Assembly: GCA_934668875.1 (NCBI GenBank)
Contig: CAKUON010000014.1
Coordinates: forward strand, 1-50,690
Origin: an uncultured Collinsella sp.
GTDB taxonomy: Bacteria > Actinomycetota > Coriobacteriia > Coriobacteriales > Coriobacteriaceae
Direction of reading: 5' to 3'
Length of the DNA: 50,690 bases
Positions 1-8,225 of this stretch are shown here, in pieces. Each line of letters starts with the position of its first letter. Positions within the stretch are counted from its first letter, which is position 1. The notes under the pieces were generated by a model. That model saw only the letters and a list, made by a program, of their open reading frames with translations, was not told the origin of the DNA and did no database searches. A program made the translations under genes and the position numbers.

Positions 1-58
1 CCATCGCGCCGAGAGTACTGCGGGGTCAGCCCGTGGGAGGCCAGGGCGCCGCTGACCG
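1..58 (+). rRNA. rrf: 5S ribosomal RNA, 3' part (cut by window edge)
   Basis: The first bases match the 3' half of a bacterial 5S rRNA: a GAGAGTACTGC-like loop E/helix IV region, the helix IV arms GGGTCAGCCC/GTGGGAGG, and the AGG-CGCCGC run. The 5' half lies outside the window. A strong rho-independent terminator follows about 35 bases later, as expected for the end of an rRNA operon read left to right. The exact 3' end cannot be fixed without the 5' partner strand, so the end given is approximate. Confidence 0.75.
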
Positions 59-91
59 GTGGACGGCACCGAGCCGTACGCTTGAACTGAA

Positions 92-124
92 AAAGGGGGA
101 GGCCTCGCGGCCTCCCCCTTTTTT
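92..124 (+). terminator. rho-independent terminator of the rRNA operon
   Basis: An AGGGGGAGGCC stem, short loop and GGCCTCCCCC stem are followed directly by a run of T. It lies just downstream of the 5S rRNA end and closes that transcript. Confidence 0.9.
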
Positions 125-189
125 TGCGTTTACGGGGCGTAATTGACTCACTTACACGAGACAATCTTGTTGTTTTTGGTATTGAGCCT

Positions 190-657
190 TTATTTAAAGA
201 AAATAAATCGTATAACAAGGGCAACTGCTATGGCCGCAATGATCAAAAGCAGAATTGTCAGCTGATGCTGCTTGCGTCGTTTACTTGACGAAACGAAGAT
301 TGATTTTCCCTGTTTTGGCGTTTCGAGATAACGAGCCGAATGCGTCAAGGTTTGCTTAGGTCGAGGACCTCTATGCTCTCGAGCTGCGGGCGCATTCGTT
401 GGCTCGGCATTGATTGCGCTGTTTTTAGATAATGGTGCGTCTTTCAGATATACAGGGTCTCCCGAGGCGACGCCCATATGTTTGCGCCCCGTTTGTGCTT
501 CTTCGAGTGTTTGATATCGGTTTCTTGTCACATATTTGGGTTCTGGATTATTGATGGGCTCTTGCGAGATGTGGGAGCGATGGAATCGAATCGGTTGCAG
601 GCTGGATGCTTCGTCCTGCTCCGGCATAAACGTATTGTCCTGTTTTTGATCGTCCAT
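190..657 (-). CDS. small hypothetical protein with C-terminal membrane anchor
   Basis: A 155-residue protein that I do not recognise. The first ~120 residues are polar and low in complexity, rich in Gln, Asn, Pro, Arg and Lys. Residues ~126-131 are a basic stretch (KRRKQH), followed by one hydrophobic segment (about 133-152, LTILLLIIAAIAVALVIRFI) ending in FFK. This gives a tail-anchored layout with the bulk in the cytoplasm. The start ATG has AAGGG a few bases upstream. Base composition is clearly lower in GC than the neighbouring housekeeping genes, which may point to recent acquisition or weak selection. It is convergent to the rRNA operon and divergent from hsp20, so no operon partner helps. 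Coding status rests on the anchor, the start site and the intact frame. Confidence 0.55.
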   Translation of the reverse strand: MDDQKQDNTFMPEQDEASSLQPIRFHRSHISQEPINNPEPKYVTRNRYQTLEEAQTGRKHMGVASGDPVYLKDAPLSKNSAINAEPTNAPAAREHRGPRPKQTLTHSARYLETPKQGKSIFVSSSKRRKQHQLTILLLIIAAIAVALVIRFIFFK

Positions 658-850
658 GATGCCCTTAGTTCGTCATCAATATCGTGTATGCGCCCATTGT
701 AAGCCAGCCGTCTAGTTTTGATGGGATTGCATACATTATTTAAGCCTTCGTCAAAATTTCGTTTATTAGACAAAACCTTAGTCAACCAGACTTAGATATG
801 CTTATATCAATAGACTCAAAAAACTTTATAGTCGATGTATATATAAGAAG

Positions 851-932
851 CGGCTGGGCATATATATGAGCGTCAAAAGAAGTCCCAGCCACCTAGAAGA
901 TGGCTCGGCAGTCCTTAAAAGGAGTGGTAAAC
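851..932 (+). promoter_or_regulatory. hsp20 leader with possible RNA thermometer
   Basis: The leader starts with a 7-bp stem (GGCTGGG at 852-858 and CCCAGCC at 884-890). It ends in a small hairpin, TCCT-TAAA-AGGA (913-924), in which an upstream UCCU pairs with the AGGA Shine-Dalgarno of the hsp20 start at 933. A TATATA-like -10 lies near 838-845, so the transcript would begin about at the first stem. Hiding the AGGA behind UCCU is the architecture known for the cyanobacterial hsp17 thermometer. Heat control here is inference. Confidence 0.45.
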
Positions 933-1364
933 ATGGCAAGCATGGTTCCTTATCGTTCGGTTTTTGGCGTTCGTCCTTCTGCTAGCTCGCTGTTCGATTT
1001 GTTTGATGATATGACCGACCTGGCGAATAGCTCGATTGCCTCCAAGGCGTTCCCCGTTGACGTTGAGGACAAGGGCGATGGCTACGAGGTCAAGGCGTAT
1101 CTGACCGGTGTCGCCAAGGATGACATCGACGTCGAGCTCAATGAGGGTCGCCTGTCGATCAGTGTGAACGTCGAGGAGAGCGCCGAAAACGAGGGCAAGA
1201 ACTTCCTCCAGAAGGAGTTCGGCTCGTACAGCGCGACGCGCGGCGTGTATCTGAAGGACGCTTCGAGCGAGGGCCTTTCGGCTAAGTATGCTGACGGCAT
1301 CCTGACCGTTACGGTTCCCAAGATTGTCGAGAAGAAGAACGTCACGAAGATTTCTATCGACTAA
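933..1364 (+). CDS. Hsp20/alpha-crystallin family small heat shock protein
   Basis: This is a 143-residue small heat shock protein, an ATP-independent holdase that binds unfolding proteins in the cytoplasm until DnaK/GroEL refold them. Residues ~1-35 form the variable N-terminal arm. The alpha-crystallin domain spans about 37-140, with the AYLTGVAKDDIDVEL and DGILTVTVPK strands typical of the family. The chosen ATG at 933 follows AAAAGGAGTGG at good spacing. An in-frame upstream ATG at 900 lacks a ribosome binding site and would fall inside the structured leader. The gene stands alone, flanked by a terminator, and its leader may give temperature control. The family call is secure; no specific client or paralogue name can be given. 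Confidence 0.92.
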   Translation: MASMVPYRSVFGVRPSASSLFDLFDDMTDLANSSIASKAFPVDVEDKGDGYEVKAYLTGVAKDDIDVELNEGRLSISVNVEESAENEGKNFLQKEFGSYSATRGVYLKDASSEGLSAKYADGILTVTVPKIVEKKNVTKISID

Positions 1365-1397
1365 CGATGGCTCTGCTTCAATCGAGAGTATGAATTA

Positions 1398-1430
1398 AGG
1401 GGGCTGGGAAGTGATTCCCAGCCCCCTTTT
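1398..1430. terminator. bidirectional terminator between hsp20 and the MBL hydrolase
   Basis: The stem GGGGGCTGGGAA / TTCCCAGCCCCC is flanked by an A-rich left side and a T run on the right. It serves hsp20 and, read on the other strand, the convergent hydrolase gene ending at 1446. Confidence 0.88.
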
Positions 1431-1445
1431 GTTGTCTCGAGTGGG

Positions 1446-2255
1446 CTATTGAATAGTTGTCGGTTGATACTGACTTGCAGGGCGTATCGAGAGCTTCCGT
1501 GGCCCTTGAAGGCAGGTGGCTGAGCTGCCGAGTTCATCATCGAGACTTGCATCAAGCGCGTTGGCATAGCTTTTGACGGTAAGGCTTGGACGATTATTGT
1601 CTTGGCTGATGTGCATGGCGATGAGCTGTTCTGTGCGATCGGTAACAAGTTCTCGCGCGGCTTCGGCGGCTTGGTTGTTGGAGAGATGCCCCTTTGCGGA
1701 CAGGATGCGCTCCTGAAGAAAGCGTGGGTACGGTCCTTCGCGCAACATAGTTACATCGTGGTTGCTTTCGAGCGCGAGAACTCGACAGTCTTTGAGGATG
1801 CCTATGGCCTTGCTCGACAACTCTCCGGTGTCGGTGGCAAACCCAATGGAATCATCGAGAGCGTTGAATCGATAGCCGACAGGATTGATGACATCGTGCG
1901 ATGTTGAGTAGGTTTGCACCTGGATGCCGGCAATGGGGAGCGTGTCGCCGGGGTCAAATTCCTCCACGGGCAGGTGCGCGAGGTTTTCTTTGCATGAAAG
2001 GGTGTCCTTACTGGCAAAGAGGGGACCATGCCAGTGCTTGCACCATACATCGAGCCCCTTGATATGGTCTCCATGCTCATGAGTGATTACAAGAGCGGCG
2101 ACGTCGTCTGCCGAGAGGCCAAGCTCCGCCATGCGTTTAAGTGTCTCGCGGCGGGACAGGCCGTTATCGATCATGATGAGCCCCTGAGGCCCCTCGACAA
2201 GTGCGCAGTTGCCTTTTGAGCCGCTGCCGAGGATATGAAGGTGCAGGCGAGACAT
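1446..2255 (-). CDS. metallo-beta-lactamase-fold hydrolase, WalJ/YycJ-like
   Basis: A 269-residue MBL-fold hydrolase. The N-terminal LHILGSGSKGN strand-turn and the metal motif THEHGDH (residues 58-64) are intact. Further downstream are STSHD (about 118) and FATDTG (about 141), which supply later metal ligands. The pattern matches the YycJ/WalJ group of small single-domain hydrolases, often annotated as phosphoribosyl-1,2-cyclic phosphodiesterase-like or nuclease-like; the actual substrate cannot be read from sequence. I chose the ATG at 2255 because the protein then begins just before the first conserved strand and has a TTTGGA ribosome binding site. The longer frame to 2336 has a non-conserved head and overlaps tilS. 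It is divergent from tilS with 48 bp between starts, so the two share a promoter region. Confidence 0.82.
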   Translation of the reverse strand: MSRLHLHILGSGSKGNCALVEGPQGLIMIDNGLSRRETLKRMAELGLSADDVAALVITHEHGDHIKGLDVWCKHWHGPLFASKDTLSCKENLAHLPVEEFDPGDTLPIAGIQVQTYSTSHDVINPVGYRFNALDDSIGFATDTGELSSKAIGILKDCRVLALESNHDVTMLREGPYPRFLQERILSAKGHLSNNQAAEAARELVTDRTEQLIAMHISQDNNRPSLTVKSYANALDASLDDELGSSATCLQGPRKLSIRPASQYQPTTIQ

Positions 2256-2303
2256 AAGATTCCAAAGGATACAATGGGTGCGGACGAATAGAGGAGGAAG
2301 CGA

Positions 2304-3845
2304 ATGCCAACGGTATCTCAGCACTATGGACATCATGCCGCGCCGAGGACGGATAAGAACGTTCTGGCAACGCGGCAGACCGCTGCCCCCGTAGTGCTCA
2401 TGGTATCAGGCGGTGCGGACTCGACGGCGCTGCTCCTTATGGCTTGCACATCAAAGCTGGATATCCAGGACGGGCGCGGCATCGCTTCCATTGCACGCGA
2501 GCGTTTGCACGTGCTGCATGTGAACCATCATCTGCGCGAGGAGGCATCCGATGGCGACGAGGCCTTTGTACGTGATTTGTGCGTGCAATACGGCTTGCCG
2601 CTGTGCGTTGAGCATGCCTATTTTGATGACGAATCGGGCAATATCGAGGCTGCGGCCCGCGAGGTGCGCTATGCCGCGGCACGGAGATATGTTCGCGAAC
2701 TTTGTGCCGAATCGGGCGCACCGCGGACGGCGGCTCGTATCTGTACCGCGCATACCTCGTCGGACCGCGCGGAAACATTTTTGATGAATGCCATTAAAGG
2801 GTCGGGTCCCGCGGGTCTATCAAGCATTCCGCGCCGTCGGAACATTGTGGTGCGCCCCTTGCTCGACCTCACGCATGATGAGCTCGTGAGCTATCTGCAG
2901 GTGCACGGTCAGCCATGGCGGGAAGATGAAAGCAACGAGGACGTTTCGTACCTGCGTAACTATGTGCGCCATCGGGTGATGCCGGTGGTGGCGCAGCGCA
3001 ACACGAACGTCTGTAAGACGATTGGCGCCGCTTGCGAAATTCTGGGCGACGAAGACGCCTTTCTTTCCCAGCTTTCGGCACAGGCGTTTCGAAGCTGTTT
3101 GCGTAAAGAGGCGGCGGGCGCGCTGGTGCTCGATGCCAGGCGCCTTGCTGCGGCCGAGGTGGTAATCGCGCGGCGCATCGTGCGACTGGCGATCAAACGC
3201 ATCGATCCGGACGCTCGTCCCGAGATGCGGCATGTGGAGCGCGTGCTCGCCTGTGTCGCCGAAGACTCGGGTTCGGTCACACTGCCGGCGGGAATTGACG
3301 CACGCGTTGAGTTTGGCATGCTGGCGTTTAAGGCGCCGGTGGCTCGCGAGGGCTTGGTCGCGGACTGGGTTACCGTACCCGGTCGCTTGCCGTTGGGCGG
3401 GGGACGTATGCTGGTCACAGAACCGATGGCCGTTGAGCCGGGATGCGATATCGTGCGCCGCGCCCGTGAGCTTGGGGCTGCCGGGGAAGCGACAGCTTTG
3501 GTAGACGCGGCTGCCCTGGGTTTTGCCGACAGCGATAGCGAGCGGATCCTGGCGGGCTCGCGCGGCGAGATCCCTGCCGAGGCGCGATCGGCGCGCCTGT
3601 GGGTGGACGGCCCCTCACCGGGGGACGTGATGTGCCCGCTGGGCATGAGTGGCCGAAGCAAGAAGGTTTCCGACTTGCTGGGCGAGGCTCGCATTCCCGT
3701 TTCCGAGCGCGCTGGCGTGCCCATGGTGAGGACGGCGCCGGGGGGTGCCGTGGTGTGGGTCGCCGGAGTTCGCGCGGACGAGCGCTTTAAATGCACGGCT
3801 GCAACGCGTGTGGCGTATCTGCTCCGTGTGGTCGATGCGGAATAG
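2304..3845 (+). CDS. tilS: tRNA(Ile)-lysidine synthase
   Basis: TilS uses ATP and lysine to change C34 of the CAU-anticodon tRNA-Ile to lysidine, so that the tRNA reads AUA and is charged with Ile. The 513-residue protein has the N-type ATP-pyrophosphatase motif SGGADST (about 35-41), then the tRNA-binding NHHLREEASDGDEAFV region, a central substrate-binding domain, and a C-terminal TilS_C-like domain ending near DERFKCTAATRVAYLL. Length is at the upper end for the family. The ATG at 2304 follows GAGGAGGAAGCG. It heads the conserved tilS-hpt-ftsH order seen in many Gram-positive and actinobacterial genomes. A 147-bp gap before hpt holds a likely second promoter. Confidence 0.93.
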   Translation: MPTVSQHYGHHAAPRTDKNVLATRQTAAPVVLMVSGGADSTALLLMACTSKLDIQDGRGIASIARERLHVLHVNHHLREEASDGDEAFVRDLCVQYGLPLCVEHAYFDDESGNIEAAAREVRYAAARRYVRELCAESGAPRTAARICTAHTSSDRAETFLMNAIKGSGPAGLSSIPRRRNIVVRPLLDLTHDELVSYLQVHGQPWREDESNEDVSYLRNYVRHRVMPVVAQRNTNVCKTIGAACEILGDEDAFLSQLSAQAFRSCLRKEAAGALVLDARRLAAAEVVIARRIVRLAIKRIDPDARPEMRHVERVLACVAEDSGSVTLPAGIDARVEFGMLAFKAPVAREGLVADWVTVPGRLPLGGGRMLVTEPMAVEPGCDIVRRARELGAAGEATALVDAAALGFADSDSERILAGSRGEIPAEARSARLWVDGPSPGDVMCPLGMSGRSKKVSDLLGEARIPVSERAGVPMVRTAPGGAVVWVAGVRADERFKCTAATRVAYLLRVVDAE

Positions 3846-3907
3846 CGCCCTGCGCCAGCTATTCTGTGCGACGTTGACGCTATTCCCGCGCTGATGGCGC
3901 ACGGGCT

Positions 3908-3936
3908 GGTAAATTTACCCCGTGCGCTGCTAGAAT
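3908..3936 (+). promoter_or_regulatory. candidate hpt promoter with a 12-bp palindrome
   Basis: GGTAAATTTACC (3908-3919) is a perfect palindrome and falls where a -35 box should be relative to TAGAAT (3931-3936), a good -10. The gap between tilS and hpt is otherwise plain. A repressor site is possible; no regulator can be named. Confidence 0.35.
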
Positions 3937-3992
3937 GTGTAGTTCGCGTCCATACGGCGGTGTGTGGACGATAAGCACAAGAAAGGGTTGTC

Positions 3993-4541
3993 ATGGCTTC
4001 TCAACATCCGGATATCGAGAAGGTTCTGTTTACGCAGGAGGATATCGACGGTATCGTCTCTCGCCTGGGCGAGGAGATTACTCGCGACTACGCGGGTAAG
4101 GATCTGGTGCTGATTGCGGTCCTGCGCGGCGCCGTGGTCTTTATGGGCGACCTGATGCGCAAGATCGAGCTGCCGACCAATATCGATTTCATGGCTGTTT
4201 CGAGCTACGGCGACGGCGTGAAGTCCTCCGGTATCGTGCGTATCATTAAGGACCTGGATATCGACATCCGCGGTCGCGACGTGCTGATCGTCGAGGACAT
4301 TCTGGACTCGGGCCTGACGCTCAAGTATCTGATGAAGAACCTCGAGAGCCGCAAGCCTGCTTCTCTGGAGGTCGCCGCCTTCCTGTGGAAGGACGTTGCG
4401 GACCGTACCTCGGCCGTCACGCCCAAGTATGTTGGAACCCATTGCCCCGATGCCTTTGTGGTGGGCTACGGCCTCGACTATGCCGAGCGTTACCGCAACC
4501 TTCCGTATCTGGGCATTTTGAAACCGGAGGTTTATTCGTAA
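3993..4541 (+). CDS. hpt: hypoxanthine phosphoribosyltransferase
   Basis: A 182-residue purine salvage enzyme that joins hypoxanthine or guanine to PRPP to give IMP or GMP. Visible motifs are the LRGAVVFMGDL loop (about 47-57), the SSYGDG stretch, the PRPP-binding signature VLIVEDILDSGLTL (about 91-104), and the C-terminal VGYGLDYAERYRNLPYLG typical of bacterial Hpt. Length is normal. The ATG follows AGAAAGGGTTGTC. It lies between tilS and ftsH; the stop codon is one base before the ftsH ATG, so hpt and ftsH are very likely translationally coupled. Confidence 0.95.
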   Translation: MASQHPDIEKVLFTQEDIDGIVSRLGEEITRDYAGKDLVLIAVLRGAVVFMGDLMRKIELPTNIDFMAVSSYGDGVKSSGIVRIIKDLDIDIRGRDVLIVEDILDSGLTLKYLMKNLESRKPASLEVAAFLWKDVADRTSAVTPKYVGTHCPDAFVVGYGLDYAERYRNLPYLGILKPEVYS

Positions 4542-4542
4542 G

Positions 4543-6690
4543 ATGCCCGACGACCGTAACGATAACAATTCCCAGACTCCCCGGGACCCTAAGATCCCGG
4601 GGATGCCCGGAGGCAAAAAGCCCACGCGTACGGGCTGGCTGTATTTTATTTTGGCTTGCGCGCTTCTGGGCTATGCCTTCTTTAACATGGGCTCCGGCTT
4701 TGCCAATTCCAGCAATACCGTAAAGCTCGCGACGAGCGAGATGGTCAACGCCATCAAGCAGGATCGCGTCGACGACCTGACCTACACGGTCGTGGACGGC
4801 AGCGTGACCGGTCATTACTGGAAGGCGAGCAAGGACAAGGGCGATACGAGCGAGCTCAAGAGCTTCTCCTCGACCTATGTCGGCTCCGATTCGCTTGCCG
4901 AGCTTATGGCGGAGCACCCCGATACCAAGTACATCGTCAACACCAATGACCCCGATTTTTGGGGGGACTTGGCGATGAGCGTGCTTCCGACGATCGCCCT
5001 GATCGCCATCATGTTCTACTTTATGCGCCAGATGATGGGTGCCAACAACAGGAATATGCAGTTTGGCAAGACCAACGCCAAGACCAACGAGGCCACACGC
5101 CCCAAGGTCAAGTTTGAGGACGTTGCCGGCGTGGACGAGGCAGTCGAGGAGCTCGAGGAGATCCGCGACTTCTTGAGCGATCCGGATCGTTATCGCAAGC
5201 TGGGCGCCAAGATTCCGCGTGGCGTATTGCTCGTGGGCCCTCCGGGCACCGGTAAGACGCTGCTGGCCAAGGCTGTTGCCGGCGAAGCGGGCGTACCGTT
5301 CTTTAGCATTTCGGGTTCCGACTTTGTCGAGATGTTCGTGGGCGTCGGTGCCAGCCGCGTGCGCGACCTCTTTAAGGAGGCCAAGTCCCAGGCCCCGTCG
5401 ATCATCTTTATCGATGAGATCGATGCTGTGGGACGTCAGCGCGGAGCCGGCTTGGGCGGCGGCCACGACGAGCGCGAGCAGACGCTCAACCAGCTGCTGG
5501 TCGAGATGGACGGTTTTGAGGAGAGCGAGTCGGTCATCCTGATCGCCGCCACCAACCGCCCCGACATTCTGGATCCGGCGCTGCTGCGTCCCGGCCGTTT
5601 TGACCGCCAGGTGACGGTCGACCGTCCGGACGTGAAGGGTCGCGAGCAGATTTTGCGCGTGCACGCCGAGAACAAGCCGATGGACGAGGACGTTAAGTTT
5701 GAGAAGCTCGCCCAGATGACCGTTGGCTTTACCGGTGCCGACCTGGCAAACCTGCTCAACGAATCCGCATTGTTGGCTGCCCGCCGTCATCGTTCCGTGA
5801 TCTCGATGGACGAGGTCGAGGAATCGATGGAGCGTGTCATCGCCGGACCGCAGCGCAAGGGTCGCGTGATGACCGAGGCCGAGCGCACCACGATTGCCTA
5901 CCACGAGAGCGGCCACGCCCTGGTTGGCCACATCTTGGAGCACTCCGATCCGGTCCACAAGATCTCGATTGTCAGCCGCGGCCAGGCCCTGGGCTATACG
6001 CTGCAGCTGCCGCAGGAGGACCACTTCCTCAAGACCAAGAACGAGATGCTCGACGAGCTTGCCGTGTTCTTGGGCGGTCGCGTTGCCGAGGAGCTCATGT
6101 GCGACGACATTACGTCGGGCGCGAGCAACGACCTGGAGCGTGCAACCAAGATGGCGCGCGAGATGGTCACGCGCCTGGGCATGAGTGAGGAGCTGGGCAC
6201 GCAGGTCTTTGGCGAGGCTCAGCATCAGGTATTCCTGGGCCGCGACTACGCCGATCATCAGGATTACTCCGAGGAGACGGCGCGTCGCATCGATATCGAG
6301 GTTCAGCGCATTATGCGTGAGGCCCATCGCCGTGCGGTCGAGATTCTTGATGCCCGTCGCGATCAGCTCGATCTGATGGCCAAGGTGCTGCTTGAGCGCG
6401 AGACCGTTGAGGGCGATGCCGTGAACGCCCTGCTCGACAACGAGTGGGATTCCTACCTTGAGCGCGAGGGCGATATCCTGGCGGCCAAGGAGGAGCGCAA
6501 CGCCAAGGCGGCCGGCATGCCGACCAAGAAGCGCGCGCCTCGCATGAGCGAGGAGGAGCTGGCGGCCGACGCCGCGGCCTTTGCACAGGCGGCTATGCAA
6601 GAGGATGCCGAAGCCGCATCCGACGACACCGGAGACGCCGACAGCGATGACGAAAAGAACGCCGACGGCAGCACTGACGTCGACGAGTAG
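4543..6690 (+). CDS. ftsH: ATP-dependent zinc metalloprotease FtsH
   Basis: A membrane-bound AAA+ protease (715 residues) that extracts and degrades misassembled membrane proteins and some cytosolic regulators. Transmembrane segment 1 is at about 31-50, then an extracytoplasmic loop, then transmembrane segment 2 at about 144-164. The AAA module carries Walker A GPPGTGKT (about 231-238), Walker B IIFIDEID and the second region of homology [18 protein letters not shown]. The peptidase domain has the zinc motif HESGH (about 454-458) and the downstream acidic ligand region. The last ~60 residues form a very acidic Ala/Asp/Glu tail, common in actinobacterial FtsH. GGAGG at 4526-4530, inside the end of hpt, is its ribosome binding site. 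Confidence 0.97.
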   Translation: MPDDRNDNNSQTPRDPKIPGMPGGKKPTRTGWLYFILACALLGYAFFNMGSGFANSSNTVKLATSEMVNAIKQDRVDDLTYTVVDGSVTGHYWKASKDKGDTSELKSFSSTYVGSDSLAELMAEHPDTKYIVNTNDPDFWGDLAMSVLPTIALIAIMFYFMRQMMGANNRNMQFGKTNAKTNEATRPKVKFEDVAGVDEAVEELEEIRDFLSDPDRYRKLGAKIPRGVLLVGPPGTGKTLLAKAVAGEAGVPFFSISGSDFVEMFVGVGASRVRDLFKEAKSQAPSIIFIDEIDAVGRQRGAGLGGGHDEREQTLNQLLVEMDGFEESESVILIAATNRPDILDPALLRPGRFDRQVTVDRPDVKGREQILRVHAENKPMDEDVKFEKLAQMTVGFTGADLANLLNESALLAARRHRSVISMDEVEESMERVIAGPQRKGRVMTEAERTTIAYHESGHALVGHILEHSDPVHKISIVSRGQALGYTLQLPQEDHFLKTKNEMLDELAVFLGGRVAEELMCDDITSGASNDLERATKMAREMVTRLGMSEELGTQVFGEAQHQVFLGRDYADHQDYSEETARRIDIEVQRIMREAHRRAVEILDARRDQLDLMAKVLLERETVEGDAVNALLDNEWDSYLEREGDILAAKEERNAKAAGMPTKKRAPRMSEEELAADAAAFAQAAMQEDAEAASDDTGDADSDDEKNADGSTDVDE

Positions 6691-6704
6691 TCTTTGCCAT
6701 GAAA

Positions 6705-6736
6705 GCCTCCGCGGGGAAACCTGCGGAGGCTTTTTT
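6705..6736 (+). terminator. rho-independent terminator of tilS-hpt-ftsH
   Basis: The stem GCCTCCGC / GCGGAGGC is followed by TTTTTT, 15 bases after the ftsH stop codon. Confidence 0.9.
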
Positions 6737-6755
6737 GAACGATATGGGGCCGTCT

Positions 6756-6815
6756 GTTGATTGGGGACAGACTTAAATGAGTGTTTTCACGCATTTAAGT
6801 CTGTCCCCAATCAAC
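6756..6815. repeat. perfect 24-bp palindromic REP-like element
   Basis: The arms at 6756-6779 and 6792-6815 are perfect 24-base reverse complements; after one mismatch, GTG-TTTT-CAC closes the hairpin. The arm contains TTGGGGACAGACTTAAAT, a type of sequence I associate with REP elements linked to RAYT transposases. It sits just after the ftsH terminator. It shares the GGGACAG heptamer with five other palindromes in this window. Confidence 0.85.
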
Positions 6816-6826
6816 ATTGCTGCGGC

Positions 6827-6843
6827 ACTTTGCTCAACTAAAG
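6827..6843 (+). promoter_or_regulatory. 17-nt motif, copy 1 of 3 (aminotransferase promoter)
   Basis: The site reads ACTTTGCTCAACTAAAG. The same pattern, ACTTTRCYYARYTAAAG, occurs upstream of the amino acid ABC transporter (10864) and ilvE (41646), with 12 of 17 positions invariant. The outer CTTT/AAAG parts are self-complementary, as for a dimeric repressor. A TAAAAT -10-like box follows at 6846. Confidence 0.5.
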
Positions 6844-6875
6844 CGTAAAATACCGCCTATGCGAAAGGGGAACAG

Positions 6876-8066
6876 ATGATTAACGAAACCATGTATGCTC
6901 GCGGCGCGGAGAGTTCTATCATCCGCGAGATCTTTAGCTATGGCCTTGAGCGCAAGGCGCAGATCGGCGCGGAGAACGTGTTCGATTTCTCGCTGGGCAA
7001 CCCGAGTGTTCCGGCGCCTGCAGCCGTTGCGGAGTCCATTAAGAAGGCCTTGGAGCTGCCGAGCGAGCAGCTGCACGGATACACGCCTGCACCGGGCCTG
7101 CCGCAGTGTCGCGCAGCCGTGGCCGACTCGCTCAACCGTCGTTTCGACACGAGCTATGAGGGCAAGGACGTCTTTATGACCGTGGGTGCGGCGGCTTCAC
7201 TCACCTGTACGCTCAACGCCATCACCAATCCGGGCGATGAGGTTATCGTCATTGCTCCGTATTTTCCGGAGTACCGCGTCTGGATCGAGAAGGCCGGCTG
7301 CACGTGCGTCGAGGCGCTTGCCAACGAGGACACATTCCAGCTGAGCGTGGGCAACGTTCTTAAGGCTATTACCGACAAGACGGCAGCGGTCATTATCGAC
7401 TCGCCCAACAACCCGACCGGCGCCGTGTATACGCGCGATACCTTGACGCGCCTGGCCAATGTCTTGCGAGAGGTCAACGCCAAGCGCGATCCCGAGAACC
7501 CGATTATGTTGATCTCGGATGAGCCGTACCGCGAGATCGTGTACGGTGCCGAGGTGCCTTGGGTGCCCTCGATCTACGAGAACACCGTGGTGTGCTACTC
7601 GTATTCCAAGTCGCTTTCGCTACCGGGCGAGCGCGTGGGCTGGATTTTGGTTCCCAATACCAATCCGCAGGCTGCTCGCCTGATGCCCGCCGTTGCCGGT
7701 GCCGCCCGTACGCTGGGCTTTGTGTGCGCACCGGCACTCTTCCAGCGCGTGATTATCGACTGCATCGACGAGCCGAGCGATGTTGAGGCCTATGCACGCA
7801 ACCGCACAGCGCTAACCGGTGCGTTGGCGGAGTATGGCTACACGTATGTTGAGCCGGATGGTGCGTTCTACCTATGGGTGAAGGCACTGGAGCCCGATGC
7901 GAACGCCTTCTGCGAGCGCGCGAAGAAGTACGAGCTGCTCGCGGTGCCCTCGGATAGCTTTGGCATGCCGGGCTGGTTCCGCTTGGGCTATTGCGTGAGC
8001 CATGAGACGATCATCAACTCGCTGCCTGCCTGGAAGCAACTGGCCGACGAATATCGTCGAAAGTAA
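6876..8066 (+). CDS. PLP-dependent aminotransferase, class I/II (aspartate aminotransferase-like)
   Basis: This fold-type I aminotransferase (396 residues) moves an amino group between an amino acid and a 2-oxo acid through pyridoxal phosphate. Markers are the FSLGNPSVPAP start of the small domain, the cofactor-ring segment GAAASLTCTLNAI, the IDSPNNPTGAVY loop, ISDEPYREIVY with the PLP-binding Asp, and the Schiff-base lysine in SYSKSLSLPGERVGW (about residue 244). The C-terminal RLGYC carries the carboxylate-binding Arg. The exact substrate is uncertain; aspartate or alanine are usual for this group. The ATG follows GCGAAAGGGGAACAG. It is monocistronic or co-transcribed with the PHP gene 160 bp on, and carries the shared 17-nt motif upstream. 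Confidence 0.87.
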   Translation: MINETMYARGAESSIIREIFSYGLERKAQIGAENVFDFSLGNPSVPAPAAVAESIKKALELPSEQLHGYTPAPGLPQCRAAVADSLNRRFDTSYEGKDVFMTVGAAASLTCTLNAITNPGDEVIVIAPYFPEYRVWIEKAGCTCVEALANEDTFQLSVGNVLKAITDKTAAVIIDSPNNPTGAVYTRDTLTRLANVLREVNAKRDPENPIMLISDEPYREIVYGAEVPWVPSIYENTVVCYSYSKSLSLPGERVGWILVPNTNPQAARLMPAVAGAARTLGFVCAPALFQRVIIDCIDEPSDVEAYARNRTALTGALAEYGYTYVEPDGAFYLWVKALEPDANAFCERAKKYELLAVPSDSFGMPGWFRLGYCVSHETIINSLPAWKQLADEYRRK

Positions 8067-8094
8067 AGCGCTCTGCTTACAATGTTTTACGTGA

Positions 8095-8125
8095 AACGGG
8101 GTTTGGTGCTAAGCCAGACCCCGTT
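8095..8125. terminator. hairpin after the aminotransferase gene (weak terminator)
   Basis: AACGGGGTTTGG pairs with CCAGACCCCGTT with one mismatch around a 7-base loop. No proper T run follows, so it may be a weak or rho-assisted terminator or only a spacer structure. Confidence 0.35.
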
Positions 8126-8225
8126 GTCTATGCCGTTGTGTGATTGGGATGAAGCAGTTTTACGACTGCCGAAAGCTATGCGTACAATGAATATACGCGA
8201 CGGCCATACTGGACAAGGAGACCCG

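Noticed and set aside
478..702. 74-codon plus-strand frame near the left end
   Set aside because: It lies opposite the small tail-anchored protein gene, has no ribosome binding site, and its translation has no coherent features.
4417..6600. 727-codon open frame on the minus strand opposite ftsH
   Set aside because: The frame is an antisense shadow of a clearly coding GC-rich gene; it has no ribosome binding site and its product has no domain, only His/Leu/Gly-rich filler.
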